Shown piece by piece: positions 47,664 to 56,219 of a stretch of 64,000 nt of DNA; the first letter of the stretch is position 1, and every line of letters starts with the position of its first letter. The notes under the pieces were generated by a model. The model was not told the origin of the DNA. It was given only the letters and a program-made list of their open reading frames with translations, and made no database searches. This DNA is from Caballeronia catudaia. GTDB taxonomy: Bacteria; Pseudomonadota; Gammaproteobacteria; Burkholderiales; Burkholderiaceae. The stretch lies in contig NZ_FCOF02000015.1 in the NCBI RefSeq assembly GCF_001544755.2, positions 102,689-166,688 on the forward strand, given 5' to 3'. A program made the translations under genes and the position numbers.

Positions 47664-48194
47664 TTAAGCGTGTTCGAGCCGCTCGATCTGCGCGCCGATC
47701 TCCGTCGCCACGCGTTCGATGAACATCAACTGACGCACTGCCTCGCTCGCAGCCTGATCCGACTTGCTGTCGATGAGCGCCTCGAGCTTCGTGAAGCGCA
47801 CGCGCTCTTCGTCACGCAGTTCGTCGAGCAATGCCTCGAGCGCGCCGATGTTCTTCGCGCCCGCCGCATCTTCGATATTTTCGCGCCATTCCATTTGCTG
47901 CATGAGAAAGGCCGGCTCCATCGCGGTGTTGTTCTCCGCGTCGACATCGACGCCGCGCTGCTTCAGCATGTAGCGCGCGCGCTTGAGCGGATCGCGCAGC
48001 GTCTGATACGCCTCGTTTGCATGCGTCGCCCATTGCATCGCGAGACGCTTCTGGGCGTCACCGGCCGCGGCGAAGCGGTCCGGATGCACTTGCCCCTGCA
48101 CCGTGCGATAGGCGTCGTCGAGTTTCTGCTGATCGACGGCGAAGGTCAGCGGCAGATGGAAGAGATCGAAGTGACTTTCGGTGAGCGAGGCCAT
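47664..48194 (-). CDS. hscB: Fe-S cluster co-chaperone HscB
   Basis: J-type co-chaperone that delivers IscU to HscA. The 176-residue protein has an N-terminal J domain ([28 protein letters not shown] motif in QVHPDRFA) and the C-terminal three-helix IscU-binding bundle ([14 protein letters not shown]). A terminator-like hairpin separates it from iscA upstream. Confidence 0.95.
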   Translation of the reverse strand: MASLTESHFDLFHLPLTFAVDQQKLDDAYRTVQGQVHPDRFAAAGDAQKRLAMQWATHANEAYQTLRDPLKRARYMLKQRGVDVDAENNTAMEPAFLMQQMEWRENIEDAAGAKNIGALEALLDELRDEERVRFTKLEALIDSKSDQAASEAVRQLMFIERVATEIGAQIERLEHA

Positions 48195-48225
48195 GCTGTG
48201 TCTATGGTTTCAGTTTGCGCGAATG

Positions 48226-48246
48226 AAAAAGGCGGCACGCGCCGCC
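48226..48246 (-). terminator. Terminator-like hairpin between iscA and hscB
   Basis: GGCGGC (48231-48236) pairs with GCCGCC (48241-48246) around ACGC; on the minus strand five T residues follow (48226-48230). It lies 31 bases past the iscA stop and inside the isc operon, so it may partly terminate or mark an RNA processing site. Confidence 0.65.
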
Positions 48247-48277
48247 TCTTTTGCCGATACCGCCGGCGCTTTCCACG

Positions 48278-48601
48278 TCATACGCGGAACGATTCGCCGC
48301 AGCCGCACTCGTCCTTCGCGTTCGGATTGTTGAACTTGAAGCCCTCGTTCAGGCCTTCGCGGGCGAAGTCCAGCTCGGTGCCGTCGAGATACGGAAGACT
48401 CTTCGGATCGATGATGATCTTCACGCCCGCAGTCTCGAACACGGTGTCTTCAGGCGCGAGCTCGTCGACATATTCGAGCTTGTAGGCCAGACCCGAACAG
48501 CCCGTCGTGCGCACGCCCAGCCGCAGGCCGACGCCCTTGCCGCGCCGCGTCAGATACTTTTGCACGTGTTGCGCCGCTTTATCCGTCAACGTGATTGCCA
48601 T
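48278..48601 (-). CDS. iscA: Iron-sulfur cluster assembly protein IscA
   Basis: A-type carrier that transfers clusters, chiefly to 4Fe-4S targets. The 107-residue product starts [17 protein letters not shown] and has the three conserved Cys residues, in [13 protein letters not shown] and the C-terminal DECGCGESF. The ATG at 48601 gives the family start; the frame is open nine codons further. Confidence 0.96.
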   Translation of the reverse strand: MAITLTDKAAQHVQKYLTRRGKGVGLRLGVRTTGCSGLAYKLEYVDELAPEDTVFETAGVKIIIDPKSLPYLDGTELDFAREGLNEGFKFNNPNAKDECGCGESFRV

Positions 48602-48664
48602 AGTCTTCCGCTTCTCTTCGCGCTTCACTTCGTCGGGGCGCCGTGCGCGGCACCCTCGTCCACA

Positions 48665-49093
48665 TTACGCTGCAGCCTGCTTGGCTTCAGCCGCCGACGC
48701 TTCCGGCGCGGCCGTGCCATGACGCTGCTTGTAATCGGCCACTGCGGCCTTGATCGCGTCTTCCGCGAGGATCGAGCAGTGGATCTTCACCGGCGGCAGC
48801 GCCAACTCCTCGGCGATCTGCGTGTTCTTGATCGTCAGCGCCTGATCCAGCGTCTTGCCCTTCACCCATTCGGTGACGAGCGAGCTCGATGCGATAGCGG
48901 AGCCGCAGCCGTAGGTCTTGAACTTCGCGTCTTCGATCACGCCGTCCGCGCCGACGCGGATCTGCAGCTTCATCACGTCGCCGCATGCGGGCGCGCCGAC
49001 CATGCCGGTGCCGACGGTCTCGTCGTCTTTCGAGAACGAGCCGACGTTACGCGGGTTTTCGTAGTGGTCCAGAACCTTGTCGCTATAAGCCAT
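48665..49093 (-). CDS. iscU: Fe-S cluster assembly scaffold IscU
   Basis: Scaffold on which IscS-derived sulfur and iron are assembled. The 142-residue protein has MAYSDKVLDHYENPRNVGSF at the start and the three ligand Cys residues in GAPACGDVMKLQI, KTYGCGSAIASSS and KIHCSILAEDAI; the LPPVK HscA-binding motif is present just before the last Cys. A short Ala-rich tail follows the usual end. Confidence 0.97.
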   Translation of the reverse strand: MAYSDKVLDHYENPRNVGSFSKDDETVGTGMVGAPACGDVMKLQIRVGADGVIEDAKFKTYGCGSAIASSSLVTEWVKGKTLDQALTIKNTQIAEELALPPVKIHCSILAEDAIKAAVADYKQRHGTAAPEASAAEAKQAAA

Positions 49094-49152
49094 GATTCAA
49101 ACTCTCCTTTATTCGGTGTCGCGTGCGCCCTTCGGGTGCGCTCATGTTCCGC

Positions 49153-50376
49153 TCAGTGCGCGGCCCACTGGATGGTCGAAATGTCGATGCCGTCCTTGTG
49201 CATTTCCCAGAGCGGCGACAGATCGCGCAGTTTCGCGATCTTGCTCTTCAGCAGGTTGATCACATAGTCGACGTCCTGCTCGGTGGTGAAGCGGCCGACC
49301 GTGAAGCGGATCGAGCTGTGCGCCAGTTCGTCGTTACGGCCAAGCGCGCGCAGCACATACGACGGCTCGAGAGAAGCCGACGTGCACGCCGAACCCGACG
49401 ACACCGCCACATCCTTCACCGCCATGATCAGCGACTCGCCTTCGACGAAATTGAAGCTGATATTGAGGTTGTGCGGCACACGGCGTTCCATGTCGCCGTT
49501 GACGTACACCTCTTCGATGTCCTGCAAGCCCTTCAGCAAGCGATCGCGCAGCATGCGGATGCGCTCGTTTTCGGTGGCCATTTCTTCACGCGCGATGCGG
49601 AACGCCTCGCCCATGCCGACGATCTGATGCGTCGCGAGCGTGCCCGAACGCATGCCGCGCTCGTGACCGCCGCCGTGCATCTGCGCTTCGATACGCACGC
49701 GCGGCTTGCGGCGCACGTACAGCGCGCCGATGCCCTTCGGGCCATACGTCTTGTGCGCCGAGAACGACATCAGGTCGACCTTCAGCTTTTGCAGATCGAT
49801 TGTGATCTTGCCGGTGGCCTGCGCCGCATCGACGTGAAAAATGATGCCCTTCTCGCGCGTGATCTCGCCGATCGCCTCGATGTCCTGGATCACGCCGATC
49901 TCGTTGTTCACGCTCATCACGGAGACGAGAATCGTGTCCGGGCGGATCGCCGCCTTGAACTTTTCCAGATCGATGAGACCGTCATCCTTCACGTCGAGAT
50001 ACGTGACTTCGTAGCCTTCGCGCTCCAGCTCACGCGTGGTGTCGAGCACGGCCTTGTGCTCGGTCTTCACGGTGATGATGTGCTTGCCCTTGCTCTTGTA
50101 GAAGTGCGCCGCGCCCTTGATGGCGAGGTTGTCCGATTCCGTCGCACCCGAGGTCCAGATGATCTCGCGCGGATCGCAGTTGACGAGCGCCGCGACGTTC
50201 TCGCGCGCTTCCTCGACCGCACGCTCCGCATCCCAGCCGTACTGGTGGCTGCGCGAGGCCGGATTGCCGAACTGCTCGCGAAGATACGGGATCATCTTGT
50301 CCACCACGCGCGGATCGACGGGAGTCGTCGCGCTGTAGTCCATGTAAATGGGCAGGTGGGGAATATCGTTGTTCAT
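49153..50376 (-). CDS. iscS: Cysteine desulfurase IscS
   Basis: PLP-dependent enzyme that takes sulfur from cysteine for clusters and thio-modified tRNA. The 407-residue product starts [24 protein letters not shown]; landmarks are [11 protein letters not shown], the PLP Lys in [14 protein letters not shown] and the flexible active-site Cys loop [17 protein letters not shown]. The frame extends upstream across the iscR stop, but the ATG at 50376 is the family start. It follows iscR by 86 bases. Confidence 0.97.
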   Translation of the reverse strand: MNNDIPHLPIYMDYSATTPVDPRVVDKMIPYLREQFGNPASRSHQYGWDAERAVEEARENVAALVNCDPREIIWTSGATESDNLAIKGAAHFYKSKGKHIITVKTEHKAVLDTTRELEREGYEVTYLDVKDDGLIDLEKFKAAIRPDTILVSVMSVNNEIGVIQDIEAIGEITREKGIIFHVDAAQATGKITIDLQKLKVDLMSFSAHKTYGPKGIGALYVRRKPRVRIEAQMHGGGHERGMRSGTLATHQIVGMGEAFRIAREEMATENERIRMLRDRLLKGLQDIEEVYVNGDMERRVPHNLNISFNFVEGESLIMAVKDVAVSSGSACTSASLEPSYVLRALGRNDELAHSSIRFTVGRFTTEQDVDYVINLLKSKIAKLRDLSPLWEMHKDGIDISTIQWAAH

Positions 50377-50462
50377 CAGTCGCTCCGGGAAATCGGTCAA
50401 AGCTCTTTGGCTGGGACGCTTCTTGTTCGCGCGCACGGCTCGTGCCGGCGCGGCGTCGTGTG

Positions 50463-50990
50463 TCATCCGGCCAGGTTGAAAATGGAATTCGGACCCTTCG
50501 GCACGACCCGCGCGGCCTCTACGCCGGCCGAATCAGTGCGCCGGTCGCGCAGCACCGCCGATGAGCCTTCACGTGCGCGCTGCTGATCGACCAGATCCTT
50601 CAACGAGACGGAGTCGAGATACTCGACCATCTTCTGGTTGAGCGTCGCCCAGAGCTCGTGCGTCATGCAATGGCCGTCGTGCTGCTTGGTGCCTTCGCAC
50701 GTGCCCTTGCCGCCGCATTGCGTGGCGTCGATCGGCTCGTCGACCGCGATGATGATGTCGGCCACCGTGACGTTCTCCGCGCGGCGCGCGAGGTTGTAGC
50801 CGCCGCCCGGTCCGCGGACCGATTCGACGATCTCATGCCGCCGCAGCTTGCCGAAGAGCTGTTCGAGGTAGGAAAGCGAGATGCGCTGGCGCTGACTGAT
50901 GCCGGCCAGCGTCACCGGGCCCTGCTCCTGGCGCAACGCCAGGTCGATCATCGCCGTGACGGCGAAACGGCCTTTCGTGGTGAGTCTCAT
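50463..50990 (-). CDS. iscR: Fe-S cluster-responsive regulator IscR
   Basis: Rrf2-family regulator that carries a 2Fe-2S cluster and represses the isc operon when clusters are plentiful. The 175-residue product starts [19 protein letters not shown] with the winged helix ([39 protein letters not shown]; landmarks LSYLEQLF and RGPGGGYNL). The cluster ligands are Cys-x5-Cys-x9-Cys ([17 protein letters not shown]), with four extra residues between the second and third Cys relative to E. coli. First gene of the operon, preceded by two IscR-type boxes. Confidence 0.95.
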   Translation of the reverse strand: MRLTTKGRFAVTAMIDLALRQEQGPVTLAGISQRQRISLSYLEQLFGKLRRHEIVESVRGPGGGYNLARRAENVTVADIIIAVDEPIDATQCGGKGTCEGTKQHDGHCMTHELWATLNQKMVEYLDSVSLKDLVDQQRAREGSSAVLRDRRTDSAGVEAARVVPKGPNSIFNLAG

Positions 50991-51008
50991 AATTGGGGGC
51001 TAACGCTA

Positions 51009-51060
51009 ATACTCGATGATTTTCGTCAAGTATAAATATCCCACAGTTTTAGTCAAGTAT
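51009..51060 (-). promoter_or_regulatory. Two tandem type-1 IscR boxes over the iscR promoter
   Basis: Two 25-base sites, 51009-51033 and 51036-51060, each match the type-1 IscR pattern on the minus strand (ATA-C-TT-GAC...TAT ends, with ATACTTGACT and ATACTTGACG left halves). They cover a promoter with -35 TTGACT (51051-51056) and -10 TATACT (51029-51034) at 16-base spacing, so IscR binding would block it. Confidence 0.75.
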
Positions 51061-51139
51061 CCGCGCCCGATAAGTAGCTTTTTAATTGAGTTTTTTCATG
51101 CCCGCAGGGACGGAATGCAGACACGCGATCAGGTGTTGC

Positions 51140-51622
51140 TCAGGCCGTCAGTTGCGCTCGCAGGGCCTTCAGCAAGCCTTCGCAGGCGTCCTCGCACTGA
51201 TCGAGCACTTTTTCGAAGCCCTCATCGCCACCGAAATAGGGATCGACGACGACGCGGCCATCGTCGCGCGTGGCGAATTCCATCAGCAGACGAATCTTGT
51301 CGCGATGCTCCGGCGGGCAGACCGCCATCAGCGCGGTGGCGTTCGCGTCATCCATTACGATGAACAGATCGAAACGCGCGAAATCGGCGGCGGCGACCTG
51401 CCGTCCGCGAAGACTCGACAGATCGTAGCCGCGCTTTTTAGCCGCTTTCTGCGCGCGTTCGTCGGGCGGCTCGCCGATGTGCCAGTCGCCCGTTCCGGCG
51501 GAATCGATCAGGATACGATCGGCCAGCTTCGCGCGAGTGACGAGCTCGCGCATCACCGCTTCCGCGCTGGGCGAGCGGCAGATGTTGCCGAGACAAATGA
51601 AGCAGACCGCGATCGATTTCAT
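51140..51622 (-). CDS. Low-molecular-weight protein tyrosine phosphatase
   Basis: A 160-residue phosphatase with the P-loop CLGNICRSPSAE near the N terminus (nucleophile Cys and Arg) and the general acid Asp in VVDPYFGG. Such proteins dephosphorylate tyrosine on proteins, often linked to exopolysaccharide kinases, but no kinase or capsule gene is nearby. I start at the ATG at 51622 (MKSIAVCFICLGN); the frame is open 15 codons further. Confidence 0.92.
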   Translation of the reverse strand: MKSIAVCFICLGNICRSPSAEAVMRELVTRAKLADRILIDSAGTGDWHIGEPPDERAQKAAKKRGYDLSSLRGRQVAAADFARFDLFIVMDDANATALMAVCPPEHRDKIRLLMEFATRDDGRVVVDPYFGGDEGFEKVLDQCEDACEGLLKALRAQLTA

Positions 51623-51725
51623 CAGGCAGGAAGTGTCGTTATGCGCGGCGACAGGACGAGCGTCCAAAGCCGCCGCAATGCGTCCGGATTATACAAACTG
51701 ACACACATTCCCGCCCGAACGCCCT

Positions 51726-52919
51726 TCACTCGCCGCGGTGAATGTCGTGCGTAACGAAACGCGATTCGCCGTTCGGCATATCGAGCCAGTCTCGATGCGC
51801 GAGCGTGCGGCGAATGTCAGTCAGGCCGCTTTCCCAGTGCTCGCGCATCGTCGAGAAGCCGAACTGGTAATCCTTGTAGTGGCCCTCGTATTCCTTGTGG
51901 CGATAGATCAGGTGAATGATGTTGTAGCGCTTCGAGCACGCGAGATCCGCCGCGAGCCGGCACCATTCGTCGCTCTTGCGAACGTCTTCGGGAACGAGGT
52001 CGAGCACGTGCTGCAAGACGTTCCGGTAGCGTTGCGCGCGCTGCATCTGGTCCGTGACGAGGCGCGTGCGGCTCGAAAACTGGACGTCCTTTATCCGCCC
52101 CATCACGTCGACGATGCTGTCAGGCACAGGCCCCCGCGCGCTCCACAGGTCGACCTGGAACGCGAGCGTGTCGCGGCGTGGCGTCGCCTGCGCGACTTCG
52201 TAGAGCGGCGTATTCGACATCAGACCGCCGTCCCAATAGAACTGACCGTCGATCTCGACCGCGGCGAAACCCGGCGGCAGCGCGCCCGACGCGATGAAAT
52301 GCTCGGCGCGCAATTTCATATGCGTGTTGTCGAAATAGGCGAAGTTGCCCGTCGCGACATTCACCGCGCCGACGGACACCCGCGTCTCGCCGGAATTGAT
52401 GCGATCGAAGTCGCACAAACGCTCGAGCGTCGCCTTGAGCGGCGTCGTATCGTAATAGCTCGCCGTTTGGGGTGAGCTCGACGAAATCGGCGATGGCGGC
52501 GGAAAGCGAGGGACGAAAAAGCCCTTCTGCCCTTCGACCAGCGCGCCGACTGCCTGCATCGCGGTGAACGCCTTGCGGATGTCGTCGGCGGAATCGAACA
52601 GCGCACGCTCGACGAACGCCGGCAGCGGAAAACCGAACGCGGGCTGGCAGATCGTCTCCCAGAATTCCAGCAGACGCGTCACGCGATGCTCCGGCGCATT
52701 ACCCGCGATGATCGCCGTGTTGAGTGCGCCGATCGAGATGCCGGCGATCCAGTTCGGATGGATGTCCGCCTCGTGCAGCCCTTGATAGACGCCCGCCTGA
52801 TAGGCGCCGAGCGCGCCGCCGCCCTGAAGCATCAGCGCGATCGTCTCGTAGGGCGGCACATGGATGCGTCCTTGCGCCCGTTCACTTTGCAGCGCTTCAT
52901 TGTTGTCGAATTCAGCCAT
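51726..52919 (-). CDS. Patatin-like phospholipase, DUF3734 type
   Basis: A 397-residue patatin-domain protein. The oxyanion/GXGXXG loop is LMLQGGGALGAYQAGVYQGL, the catalytic Ser is in GISIGALN (G-x-S-x-G) and the Asp in YWDGGLMSNTPL. The C-terminal part (about residues 290-390) fits the DUF3734 extension with VHLIYR-like IIHLIYRHKEYE. It has no signal peptide. It is 14 bases downstream of the bdhA stop on the same strand, a pairing that suggests a role around polyhydroxybutyrate granules or acyl chains; that is inference. Confidence 0.9.
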   Translation of the reverse strand: MAEFDNNEALQSERAQGRIHVPPYETIALMLQGGGALGAYQAGVYQGLHEADIHPNWIAGISIGALNTAIIAGNAPEHRVTRLLEFWETICQPAFGFPLPAFVERALFDSADDIRKAFTAMQAVGALVEGQKGFFVPRFPPPSPISSSSPQTASYYDTTPLKATLERLCDFDRINSGETRVSVGAVNVATGNFAYFDNTHMKLRAEHFIASGALPPGFAAVEIDGQFYWDGGLMSNTPLYEVAQATPRRDTLAFQVDLWSARGPVPDSIVDVMGRIKDVQFSSRTRLVTDQMQRAQRYRNVLQHVLDLVPEDVRKSDEWCRLAADLACSKRYNIIHLIYRHKEYEGHYKDYQFGFSTMREHWESGLTDIRRTLAHRDWLDMPNGESRFVTHDIHRGE

Positions 52920-52933
52920 GCGTCCTCGCTTTC

Positions 52934-53728
52934 TTACTGCATGAACCAGCCGTGACTCACGACGAACGATTGCCCCGTCAGCGCGGCAGTCTCGAACGCG
53001 GACAGGAAGAGCACGGTCTGCGCGACATCCTCGACGGTCGTGAACACGCCGTCCACCGTACCGCCCAGCATGACGCGCTTGACGACTTCTTCCTCGCTGA
53101 TCTTCAGTTCTTTCGCCTGCTCGGGAATCTGCTTGTCGACGAGCGGCGTGCGCACGAATCCCGGGCAGACGACGTGCGAGCGCACGTTGTGTTTCGCGCC
53201 TTCTTTCGCGAGCACGCGGGCGAGCCCGAGCAGACCATGCTTCGCGGTCACATAGGCCGATTTGAGCGGCGAGGCCTCGTGCGAATGCACCGAGCCCATG
53301 TAGATCACGACGCCGCCGCGATCGTCCTTATACATGTGCTTGAGCGCGGCTTTCGTGGTGAGGAACGCGCCGTCGACATGGATGGCCATCATCTTCTTCC
53401 AGTCGGCGTAGGCATAATTTTCGATGGGATTGACGATCTGGATGCCGGCGTTCGACACGAGAATATCCACCGAGCCGAACTCCGCGCCGACGCGATCGAT
53501 GCCCTGATTCACCGCGTCTTCGTCGGTCACGTCCATCGCGATGCCGATGGCCTTGCCGCCCTTGCCGCGAATTTCCTCGGCAACCGCGTCCGCGCCCGCC
53601 TGATTCAGGTCGGCGATGGCGACCGCGGCGCCGGCATCCGCGAGCGTCAACGCGATCGCGCGGCCGATGCCGCTCGCCGCGCCAGTGACGACCGCGGTCT
53701 TGCCGTTCAGCTTACCGTTTGATGACAT
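52934..53728 (-). CDS. bdhA: 3-hydroxybutyrate dehydrogenase
   Basis: Short-chain dehydrogenase of 264 residues that oxidises D-3-hydroxybutyrate to acetoacetate in polyhydroxybutyrate breakdown. Landmarks are [20 protein letters not shown], the active-site Ser in [25 protein letters not shown] with the Tyr-x3-Lys pair, and the C-terminal [19 protein letters not shown] precedes the ATG at 53728. The closely following patatin gene is probably co-transcribed. Confidence 0.92.
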   Translation of the reverse strand: MSSNGKLNGKTAVVTGAASGIGRAIALTLADAGAAVAIADLNQAGADAVAEEIRGKGGKAIGIAMDVTDEDAVNQGIDRVGAEFGSVDILVSNAGIQIVNPIENYAYADWKKMMAIHVDGAFLTTKAALKHMYKDDRGGVVIYMGSVHSHEASPLKSAYVTAKHGLLGLARVLAKEGAKHNVRSHVVCPGFVRTPLVDKQIPEQAKELKISEEEVVKRVMLGGTVDGVFTTVEDVAQTVLFLSAFETAALTGQSFVVSHGWFMQ

Positions 53729-54015
53729 GCGAACCTCCTCTATCTGGTGGGACATCGGGTGAATAACAGCATTCATCGGCACGGCCATCAAGCTGGCCAT
53801 TCGGCATAGGACACGTCTCGCCGGACATCGGAACGCCTAGGCCATTCGGCCGACTGTTCAAGATTGCCCGGAAGCGGCTATTGTGCATAAAGACACGGTG
53901 CGCCGCAGCAAGGGTTTGGCGCCGCGAAATCGCACGAATGGCGTCGGCTAAAATAGACACCCTTTCCTGCACGTTTTCATTCCAGCTTTTCACTGCCCTG
54001 CGCGGGCCTCTCCTC

Positions 54016-54858
54016 ATGCTCAGTTATCGTCACGCCTTTCATGCGGGCAATCACGCCGATGTGCTGAAACACGCGATCGTCATTCAGATGCTTCGCCACC
54101 TCGGCCTGAAGGACAAATCGTATTGGTACATCGACACGCACGCCGGCGCCGGCGTCTACTCGCTCACGGAAGGTTTCGCGACGAAGAACGCGGAGTTCGA
54201 GACGGGCATCGGCAGGCTATGGGAGCGAGACGACCTGCCACCCCTGCTTGCCGACTATGTCGATGAAGTTAAGGCCCTGAACCCCGACGGCGATCTGCGG
54301 TTCTATCCCGGCTCACCGTATCTCGCCTGGCGTACGATGCGCGAGCAGGATCGCATGCGCCTTTTTGAACTGCACAGCACGGAAATCGACGTGCTGCGCC
54401 ACAATTTTCGCGACGCCGGCCGCCGCGCGATGATCTACGACAGCGACGGCTTCGACGGCATCAAGGCGATCCTTCCGCCGCCGCCACGCCGGGCGCTCGT
54501 GCTGATCGACCCGTCGTATGAGGACAAGCGTGACTATGCGCGCACGCTCACGTGTGTCGAGGAAAGCCTCAAGCGTTTCGCGACGGGAACCTATGCGGTG
54601 TGGTATCCGATCGTCACGCGCATGGAATCGCAGCGCTTCGCGGATCAACTGAAAGCCATCCAGCCGGGCGACTGGCTGCACGCGGCGCTGATCGTGAAGA
54701 AACCACCGACGGACGGCTTCGGCCTGTTCGGCAGCGGGATGTTTGTCTTCAATCCGCCGTACACGATGCAGAAGGCGCTGAAGGCATCGCTGCCGTATCT
54801 CGTCGATGCGCTCGGCGAAGACGACACGGCGTCATTCAGGCTCGAGCATCAGGGATGA
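54016..54858 (+). CDS. rlmJ: 23S rRNA (adenine(2030)-N6)-methyltransferase RlmJ
   Basis: Methylates A2030 of 23S rRNA. The 280-residue product starts MLSYRHAFHAGNHADVLKHAIV, typical of the family, with YIDTHAGAGVYSL (SAM-binding) and the catalytic motif VLIDPSYEDKRDY, where E. coli has DPPYE. The C-terminal GSGMFVFNPPYTM is also conserved. The stop overlaps the 3' end of the convergent gene on the other strand by ten bases. Confidence 0.94.
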   Translation: MLSYRHAFHAGNHADVLKHAIVIQMLRHLGLKDKSYWYIDTHAGAGVYSLTEGFATKNAEFETGIGRLWERDDLPPLLADYVDEVKALNPDGDLRFYPGSPYLAWRTMREQDRMRLFELHSTEIDVLRHNFRDAGRRAMIYDSDGFDGIKAILPPPPRRALVLIDPSYEDKRDYARTLTCVEESLKRFATGTYAVWYPIVTRMESQRFADQLKAIQPGDWLHAALIVKKPPTDGFGLFGSGMFVFNPPYTMQKALKASLPYLVDALGEDDTASFRLEHQG

Positions 54859-55220
54859 GGCGCGCGCGTACCTCGCGGGCGCCCCGGGGCTCCGGCCTGT
54901 GCGGGCACGACGGACTGCCCGCCGGGGTACTCCACATAAGGCGATACCACGATGGGCGGCTCCGCCTGCTGCTGCAGCCCGGGCAGCGTGGCCATCGGCA
55001 CCATGCCGGGACCGCCGAGCGGTCCGCTCTGAAGAACGGTTCCGCTCACGCCGCTGTGAATGCCAGTTTCCGTATCGAGTACGAGCGGCTCGCCGCCCGG
55101 CTTGGCCAGCGCCAGTTGCGAACCGGACAAAGCCAGCGCGAGCGCGATGAAAACGCGCGCCGTTGGTGCAACGGAGTCGCGGCAGCGGGTATTCGTAGCG
55201 TCGTTGATGTGGCCTGGCAT
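54849..55220 (-). CDS. Small exported protein of unknown function
   Basis: A 123-residue protein with a hydrophobic segment VFIALALALSGSQLALAKPGG (about residues 23-40) that looks like a signal peptide after a 22-residue N-terminal region. The rest is Pro/Gly-rich with no motif I know. Its 3' end overlaps rlmJ by ten bases tail to tail, and its start lies 113 bases from the divergent DUF305 gene, with a CueR-like box between them. Confidence 0.6.
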   Translation of the reverse strand: MPGHINDATNTRCRDSVAPTARVFIALALALSGSQLALAKPGGEPLVLDTETGIHSGVSGTVLQSGPLGGPGMVPMATLPGLQQQAEPPIVVSPYVEYPGGQSVVPAQAGAPGRPRGTRAPHP

Positions 55221-55249
55221 CTTGCGCTCTTTTATGTAGACGAAACCGC

Positions 55250-55280
55250 TTTACCTTACCCCGGTGGCAAGCTTTAGGCT
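55250..55280 (+). promoter_or_regulatory. CueR-type operator/promoter upstream of DUF305 gene
   Basis: ACCTTACC-CCGGT-GGCAAGCT (55253-55273) closely matches the operator of the copZ promoter at 56640-56660. A 19-base spacer separates a possible -35 TTTACC (55250-55255) and -10 TAGGCT (55275-55280), the long spacing typical of MerR-family activation. Confidence 0.6.
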
Positions 55281-55333
55281 AGGCGTTTCGGCTCAGAACG
55301 AGCGATGCAATCCGTCCTTTCTCAGGAGATACG

Positions 55334-55732
55334 ATGAAATCAACAAGAATCGTGCTTGCCATCTTCACCGCCCTCTGTTGCGCAAGCGCGATCGCGCAGA
55401 CCGCCACGCCTGCCAGCGACGCGATGCCCGGCATGAACATGGAACAGCACGCGCCAAAACCGACTGACGTCTCGTCCACCGCAGCATTCCAGGCAGCCGA
55501 TCAGAAGATGATGTCAGGCATGTCCGGCGTCGAATACACGGGTGACGCCGACCGGGATTTCGTCGCGCACATGATTCCGCATCATCAGGGCGCGGTGGAA
55601 ATGGCAAAAGTCGAGCTGAAGTACGGCAAGGACGCGAAGCTGCGCAAGTTGGCGAAGGATGTCATCGCCGCGCAGAACAAGGAAATCGCGTTTATGAAGC
55701 AATGGTTGGAGCAGCATCCACCCAAGCACTGA
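55334..55732 (+). CDS. DUF305 domain-containing periplasmic protein, probably copper-linked
   Basis: A 132-residue exported protein. After the signal peptide MKSTRIVLAIFTALCCASAIAQ a Met/His-rich segment (MPGMNMEQHAPKP) precedes the DUF305 domain with its hallmark HMIPHHQGAVEMAK. DUF305 proteins often sit in copper and other metal resistance loci, where the His/Met residues bind metal. AGGAG lies five bases before the ATG. A CueR-like operator precedes it and cueR is within 1.3 kb, which supports a copper role; that remains inference. Confidence 0.88.
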   Translation: MKSTRIVLAIFTALCCASAIAQTATPASDAMPGMNMEQHAPKPTDVSSTAAFQAADQKMMSGMSGVEYTGDADRDFVAHMIPHHQGAVEMAKVELKYGKDAKLRKLAKDVIAAQNKEIAFMKQWLEQHPPKH

Positions 55733-55773
55733 CATGTGAACTCGCGTTGCACGAGCGTGTGAAACAGAAGAAC

Positions 55774-55798
55774 AAAAGCCCCGCACTGCGGGGCTTTT
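55774..55798. terminator. Bidirectional rho-independent terminator
   Basis: AAAAGCCCCGC (55774-55784) pairs with GCGGGGCTTTT (55788-55798). It serves the DUF305 gene on the plus strand and the DUF3563 gene on the minus strand. Confidence 0.88.
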
Positions 55799-55840
55799 CA
55801 ACTTTCACGTCTGGCGCGCTCGGCGCCTGGAACGAACCGC

Positions 55841-55987
55841 TTACGCGTTATAGCCGTTGGTTTCGAGGGAACGGATGCGCTGTTCGAGCTGGACGATATC
55901 CGTCGACTGCGCGAGATACGCTTCGCGACGGCGTTGCTCTGCGACTTCAAACCAGATGCTCAGTTTTTCGATGATGAATGCAAACAT
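55841..55987 (-). CDS. DUF3563 family small protein
   Basis: A 48-residue protein, too small to be found by usual length cut-offs: MFAFIIEKLSIWFEVAEQ followed by RRREAYLAQSTDIVQLEQRI and the end SLETNGYNA. The pattern is that of the DUF3563 family, common in Burkholderiales and of unknown function; it has a hydrophobic N-terminal helix and a charged second helix. GGAG lies six bases before the ATG. A perfect TATAAT on the minus strand at 56058-56063 and a hairpin in the leader precede it. Confidence 0.85.
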   Translation of the reverse strand: MFAFIIEKLSIWFEVAEQRRREAYLAQSTDIVQLEQRIRSLETNGYNA

Positions 55988-56011
55988 GTTGTGCTCCAAG
56001 GTCTTCAAAAG

Positions 56012-56086
56012 ATCCCTGGCGCTTCGGGTCAGGGATTACCCGTTAGGGAATACCCGGATTATAGAGGAGAAGATTCGCGATGAGGT
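56012..56086 (-). promoter_or_regulatory. Promoter and structured leader of the DUF3563 gene
   Basis: On the minus strand TATAAT (56058-56063) has a weak -35 ACCTCA (56081-56086) at 17 bases. The 64-base leader contains an ATCCCTG/CAGGGAT hairpin (56012-56036) and a GGGATTACCC-GTTA-GGGAATACCC near-repeat (56032-56055). Confidence 0.55.
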
Positions 56087-56219
56087 AGTGAAATGCCTGA
56101 ATAGTGTGCATTCGTTTTCGGAATGGTGCAGGCAGATTACTTGCTTTAAGTCGCTGTTTTTTCGGACTATTAGCCGCTTTTTGTGCTGGTGGCGTCTTCG
56201 CATGCACCAATTTCGGGCA

